This document shows positions 6,580-9,164 of a stretch of 9,164 bases of DNA, in pieces (within the stretch, counting starts at the first letter, position 1; every line of letters begins with the position of its first letter). Below the pieces are notes generated by a model. It made no database searches. It was not told the DNA's origin and saw nothing but the letters and a program-made list of their open reading frames with translations. The position numbers and the translations under genes were made by a program. The stretch is from Ruminococcus sp. UBA6407. GTDB taxonomy: Bacteria > Bacillota > Clostridia > Oscillospirales > Ruminococcaceae. The stretch is taken from NCBI GenBank assembly GCA_002438605.1, contig DJPR01000031.1, forward strand, positions 1-9,164, read 5' to 3'.

Positions 6580-6637
6580 ATTACCTGATTTTGTAAATTA
6601 TATATTGTGAAAATTTGGAAACCCGATTACCTGATTT
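6568..6637. repeat. 24-bp direct repeats at the right end of the composite element
   Basis: A 24-base unit beginning TTTGGAAACCC and ending TTACCTGATTT occurs at 6568-6591 and again at 6614-6637 with one mismatch, the two starts being 46 bp apart. The 22 bases between them are AT-rich. The second copy ends inside the stop codon of the DUF4363 gene (6636-6638), so repeat sequence sits at the end of both convergent genes. Confidence 0.85.
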
Positions 6638-7013
6638 AAAAAATATTTCTAAAAATTGGCTTTTCACCCTCACTGATATGCTCTACTGCACTTTTAAGCT
6701 CGGATAGCTCTGCACCAAGCTCATCGTTTTCACTCTCTATCAGCGGCAAAATTCTGGCAAGAGAAAATTGTGCCTCTGTAAGCTTGTCGTTGTGAATAAG
6801 CAGACTTGCAATCTTATTGAACTTCTCCCAGTCATCCATAAGCTCAGACGCTGTCTTTGCGGCAGACTCCATATCATTCCTATGACTGCTGACGTCAATC
6901 TGTTCAATCTTGTCAATGATTTTATTACATGACATATTAATATATATCCCTGAAAAAACACTTATCCCAACAAGCAGAAAAAGAATAAGTCCGCATATTT
7001 TAATTCTGTTCAT
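6636..7013 (-). CDS. DUF4363 family protein
   Basis: A 125-residue protein with one N-terminal membrane helix (about residues 5-26) and a helical, charged extracytoplasmic domain. Trp62 and LLIHNDKLTEA (71-81) fit the conserved W...IHHDEL pattern I associate with DUF4363, a family that commonly lies next to DUF421 genes in clostridia. Function is unknown. The start is ATG 7013, preceded on the minus strand by AAGGGGGAAG. A TTG at 7031 would add six residues but lies upstream of that site. The start overlaps the end of the DUF421 gene by 14 nt, so translation is probably coupled and the two proteins likely work together. The stop codon overlaps a repeat (6614-6637). Confidence 0.8.
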   Translation of the reverse strand: MNRIKICGLILFLLVGISVFSGIYINMSCNKIIDKIEQIDVSSHRNDMESAAKTASELMDDWEKFNKIASLLIHNDKLTEAQFSLARILPLIESENDELGAELSELKSAVEHISEGEKPIFRNIF

Positions 7014-7686
7014 CTTCTTCCCCCTTTTCAACTATATAGTATTTTCCGCTGTTATCGGCAGTCATAAGGAAAATATTCTGGATTTGTTTTTTTTCTTTAT
7101 TCAGAGTCTTTTCAAGCCACTTCATAGTCAGTCCCACAGACTTGACGGAGCTTTCAAGCAGTTTTCCGTCCGTTATTATGATTTGCGGAGGGTCTGAATT
7201 TTCTGTCTTTATTTTCATATCCCGACAGGTTACTGTATCCAGCTCTGCTTTTTTCAGTACGGATATACTGCCCGTAGTTTCAACTATTGCAAACTGCACC
7301 TCCTCAGGACTGAAAACTCCGTTTCCTCTTAAAGCGGTCATAAGGTCGTCAATTGTATAACGCAGGTCTTTCATGACCTTTTGATTTATTACTCCGTTGC
7401 TGATTATTATTTTGGGACGTCCTGAAACTATGCATCTGAACCTTGAAAATTTCATTATAATATGTGACATAATAACCTCAAAGCACATTAATGCTAAAAT
7501 CGGGGTTATTCCTGTAATAAGAGGTATATGGAGGTCCTCAAGGGGCAGAGTTGCTATATTGGATATAAGTATAGTGATGACAAGCTCAGACGGCTGAAGC
7601 TCTCCAAGCTGACGCTTTCCCATAAGTCTTACAGAAAGTATAACGAGAATATAAAGCAGAATTGAACGGATAAGTACAATGCTCAT
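7000..7686 (-). CDS. DUF421 (YetF-like) membrane protein
   Basis: A 228-residue protein. Three membrane helices lie in the first 80 residues, with the DUF421 signature GKRQLGELQPSELV (23-36) followed by ITILISNIATLPL. A cytoplasmic two-part domain follows, containing GRPKIIISNGVI, the DDLMTALR segment and a second strand-rich half with PPQIIITDG. Biochemical function is unknown; Bacillus YetF-type proteins are spore- or envelope-associated, which may not carry over. The start is ATG 7686 with TGGAG 7 nt upstream. The reading frame stays open back to 7755, but that part is the hairpin repeat at 7715-7768 and is leader rather than coding. Promoter at 7791-7818. First gene of a two-gene operon with DUF4363. 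Confidence 0.9.
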   Translation of the reverse strand: MSIVLIRSILLYILVILSVRLMGKRQLGELQPSELVITILISNIATLPLEDLHIPLITGITPILALMCFEVIMSHIIMKFSRFRCIVSGRPKIIISNGVINQKVMKDLRYTIDDLMTALRGNGVFSPEEVQFAIVETTGSISVLKKAELDTVTCRDMKIKTENSDPPQIIITDGKLLESSVKSVGLTMKWLEKTLNKEKKQIQNIFLMTADNSGKYYIVEKGEEDEQN

Positions 7687-7714
7687 AGCCACACTCCATT
7701 TGAATAGTATTGTT

Positions 7715-7768
7715 TTAAGGCAACACCGCACAAAGAACGTCAAAAGAATTTGCACGGTATTGCCTTAA
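7715..7768 (-). repeat. TTAAGGCAA hairpin repeat in the DUF421 leader
   Basis: A full-length copy of the small hairpin family. On the minus strand the first 20 bases (TTAAGGCAATACCGTGCAAA) pair with the last 20 (TTTGTGCGGTGTTGCCTTAA) without a single mismatch if G-U wobbles are allowed, leaving a 14-nt loop. On the plus strand the wobbles become A-C mismatches, so the RNA structure is favoured in the direction of the DUF421 transcript. It lies between that operon's promoter and its start codon. It could stabilise the mRNA or damp expression. No flanking target duplication longer than TTAA is visible. Confidence 0.8.
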
Positions 7769-7790
7769 CTTATTTTTCTCATATAATAGA

Positions 7791-7818
7791 ATTATATTCA
7801 TTGAGTTCATTGAGTCAA
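7791..7818 (-). promoter_or_regulatory. Promoter of the DUF421-DUF4363 operon
   Basis: On the minus strand TTGACT (7813-7818) precedes TATAAT (7791-7796) by 16 nt. The transcript would start near 7784, giving a leader of about 95 nt that contains the 54-bp hairpin. The spacer consists almost wholly of two tandem 9-bp copies of TTCATTGAG (plus-strand reading, 7797-7805 and 7806-7814). Confidence 0.65.
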
Positions 7819-7878
7819 TATATCAAACATTCAAATCGTTTACAATTCATTCATAAATTGAACTTTAAATTATAACAC

Positions 7879-7908
7879 TTGCGTAACCCGAATGTGCTAT
7901 ATTATAAT
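7879..7908 (+). promoter_or_regulatory. Promoter of the CPBP-family gene
   Basis: TTGCGT (7879-7884) and an exact TATAAT (7903-7908) are 18 nt apart. A TATATT overlaps just upstream of the -10. The predicted start near 7915 leaves a leader of only about 20 nt before the start codon. The promoter diverges from that of the DUF421 operon, with about 60 bp of AT-rich DNA between the two -35 boxes. Confidence 0.6.
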
Positions 7909-7923
7909 TGAATATTTATATTC

Positions 7924-7928
7924 GGAGG
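7924..7928 (+). promoter_or_regulatory. Ribosome binding site that selects a TTG start
   Basis: GGAGG at 7924-7928 lies 7 nt before TTG 7936 and 1 nt before GTG 7930. The spacing makes TTG the likely initiation codon. No ATG occurs nearby in frame. Confidence 0.7.
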
Positions 7929-7935
7929 TGTGAGC

Positions 7936-9108
7936 TTGCTAACCGATAGAAAAAATAATACTGCTGATGAAAAAGAAATAATTAATGTAATAGATGAGTT
8001 TGACTATTCCACCCAATCCGACGAATATAACAGAGAATTCAGGAATTGGCGAAAAAAACTTTCAAATCCTTATACATACAACTATTCAAAGAATGTTAAG
8101 GAGCAGACCTTTGTTGACGGTCAGGGATTTGTTTCAACATCTCCGCAGGATTCTGAAAAAGAGGTCATTTATCGTGTTTTTCAGATTTTGGGAAACGTGC
8201 TTCTTATTTATCTGTTTATAGAAATAGTGTTTGAAAAGGCGGCTATTGCAGTTCTTGACTGTCTGGGACTGAATATACATAATTCTTATATAAACAACTC
8301 GATTTACGGCGGACAAACTGAGGTTCTTATAATTCTTACGGTGATGACGCTGTTTAAATATGCTTTGCCGATTTTTATTCTTCATTCAAAGATTAAAATT
8401 CCGAATAATGTCAGATTTCCAATGGATAAGAGCAGAAAAAATGAGTTTTTCAATGCATTTTCGGCAGCTATGATTGTAAGCGTTATTTCAAGTATTTCAA
8501 GAGCTTATTCAAATCAGTCCAAGGAGATTTATGATTATTTCAGCAGTTTCAGTAAGAATTTTCAGCTTAAAGGTGACTATGAGCTGATTGTATATGTTAT
8601 TTTCGATGTTGTGGTTGTGTCGATTTTGAATGAAATTCTTTTCAGAGGTGACATTTTTCACGCTCTAAGACAGTTCGGCGACCTTTTTGCCGTAGTTACC
8701 ACTGCACTTATATCAACGCTTATTACTCATGACTTTTCATATATGTTCGGAAGCTTTCTTATAGCTATGGTTTCAGGGATTTTCGTCCTGAGAAGCGGTA
8801 ACTTCTTTATGGCGATTATGGTCAGGATAATCCATAAGCTGTATCTTTTCGGACTTATTTTGATTGAAAGCAGCAGCAATGAGTATATGTTCCTTACAAA
8901 AGGCTTTTATATGTCGGTTATATTTGCGTTCGGAGTTATAATTTTTCTTGTTAAAGCGTCGGTAAAGCCGAATGAGCTTGTTACGAAGAAAAATCTTCAT
9001 ACATATATTTCGACAGCCGAAAAGGTCAAAACAGGCTTTCACTCAATGTCAATGGCGGGTACTGTGTTTATATGCGTTATTGCGGCTTTGTGGGAGATTG
9101 TATTATAG
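7936..9108 (+). CDS. CPBP-family (Abi/CAAX protease-like) membrane protein, degenerate motifs
   Basis: A 390-residue membrane protein. The first 80 residues are hydrophilic and tyrosine- and asparagine-rich. About eight hydrophobic helices follow from residue 84. NEILFRGDIF (232-241) matches motif 1 of the CPBP intramembrane glutamic proteases (EExxxR), but the first Glu, the catalytic one in Rce1, is Asn232; Glu233 and Arg237 remain. Motif 2 would be around His265, where the usual Phe four residues before is Thr261. Motif 3 would be His300, where the Asn four residues after is Leu304. Family identity is likely; protease activity is doubtful. CPBP proteins include prenyl-protein proteases and bacteriocin self-immunity proteins, and neither substrate genes nor bacteriocin genes lie nearby. 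The GTG at 7930 is a possible alternative start, adding two residues. Confidence 0.7.
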   Translation: MLTDRKNNTADEKEIINVIDEFDYSTQSDEYNREFRNWRKKLSNPYTYNYSKNVKEQTFVDGQGFVSTSPQDSEKEVIYRVFQILGNVLLIYLFIEIVFEKAAIAVLDCLGLNIHNSYINNSIYGGQTEVLIILTVMTLFKYALPIFILHSKIKIPNNVRFPMDKSRKNEFFNAFSAAMIVSVISSISRAYSNQSKEIYDYFSSFSKNFQLKGDYELIVYVIFDVVVVSILNEILFRGDIFHALRQFGDLFAVVTTALISTLITHDFSYMFGSFLIAMVSGIFVLRSGNFFMAIMVRIIHKLYLFGLILIESSSNEYMFLTKGFYMSVIFAFGVIIFLVKASVKPNELVTKKNLHTYISTAEKVKTGFHSMSMAGTVFICVIAALWEIVL

Positions 9109-9116
9109 GCAGCATA

Positions 9117-9164
9117 TAGGCAACTCCGCACAAAGCACGTTAAAAGACTTTGCACGTCATAAAC
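9117..9164. repeat. GGCAAC hairpin repeat, truncated by window edge
   Basis: From GGCAACTCCGCACAAAG onward this closely follows the plus-strand reading of 7719-7754, differing at only a few positions up to TTTGCACG, and then diverges (TCATAAAC). It begins about 10 bp after the CPBP stop codon. It may serve as that gene's terminator or be a decayed copy; the window ends too soon to tell. Confidence 0.65.

Noticed and set aside
6435..6635. Signal recognition particle RNA or tRNA after tadA
   Set aside because: The structured region was considered because ffs often lies near tadA, but it lacks the SRP core motif and is made of the simple hairpins of a dispersed repeat.
7687..7755. N-terminal extension of DUF421 to 7755
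   Set aside because: The extension is encoded by the hairpin repeat, and ATG 7686 has a well-spaced ribosome binding site and gives the family's normal length.

Overview
The window is an AT-rich stretch of a Firmicutes chromosome. The best guess is a gut clostridium of the Ruminococcus/Oscillospiraceae type. The pointers are strong purine-rich ribosome binding sites, consensus TTGACA/TATAAT promoters, an RNase Y gene, a DUF421-DUF4363 pair, and intergenic regions full of small hairpin repeats. The genus is an inference; nothing in the sequence fixes it.

Layout, left to right. Positions 1-99 hold fragments of a hairpin-rich dispersed repeat. A minus-strand cytidylate kinase-like gene (187-813) has its own terminator (126-163). 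Next comes a gene-poor 740-base region holding two good divergent promoters, one reading left into the kinase leader and one reading right into a leader of about 320 nt before rny. RNase Y (1554-3131) ends at a clear rho-independent terminator. It is followed by a polytopic O-antigen ligase/polymerase-like membrane protein (3273-4736), then a tight trio: a CadC/SmtB-type ArsR metalloregulator (4792-5145), a TIM-barrel amidohydrolase (5158-5958) and the tRNA adenosine deaminase tadA (5958-6434). The spacing (12 nt, then a 1-nt overlap) says these three are co-transcribed, possibly with the membrane protein 55 nt upstream.

A multi-hairpin composite repeat fills the gap between tadA and the convergent minus-strand operon. 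It supplies the tadA stop codon and reaches the stop codon of the DUF4363 gene. The convergent operon is DUF421 (7000-7686) then DUF4363 (6636-7013), overlapping by 14 nt. Upstream, a divergent promoter region drives this operon leftward and a CPBP-family (Abi/CAAX protease-like) membrane protein (7936-9108) rightward. The CPBP protein has lost several hallmark residues. The window ends inside another small repeat.

Most genes here are ordinary housekeeping or membrane genes, and I see no phage, CRISPR array, transposase or obvious defence island. The most interesting signals are: (1) two families of hairpin repeats that interrupt or replace gene ends and leaders; (2) a possible untranslated RNA or long regulated leader ahead of rny; (3) an orphan metalloregulator with ligands for two metal sites but no efflux gene beside it; (4) a degenerate CPBP protein; (5) a 9-bp tandem duplication that forms the spacer of the DUF421 promoter.
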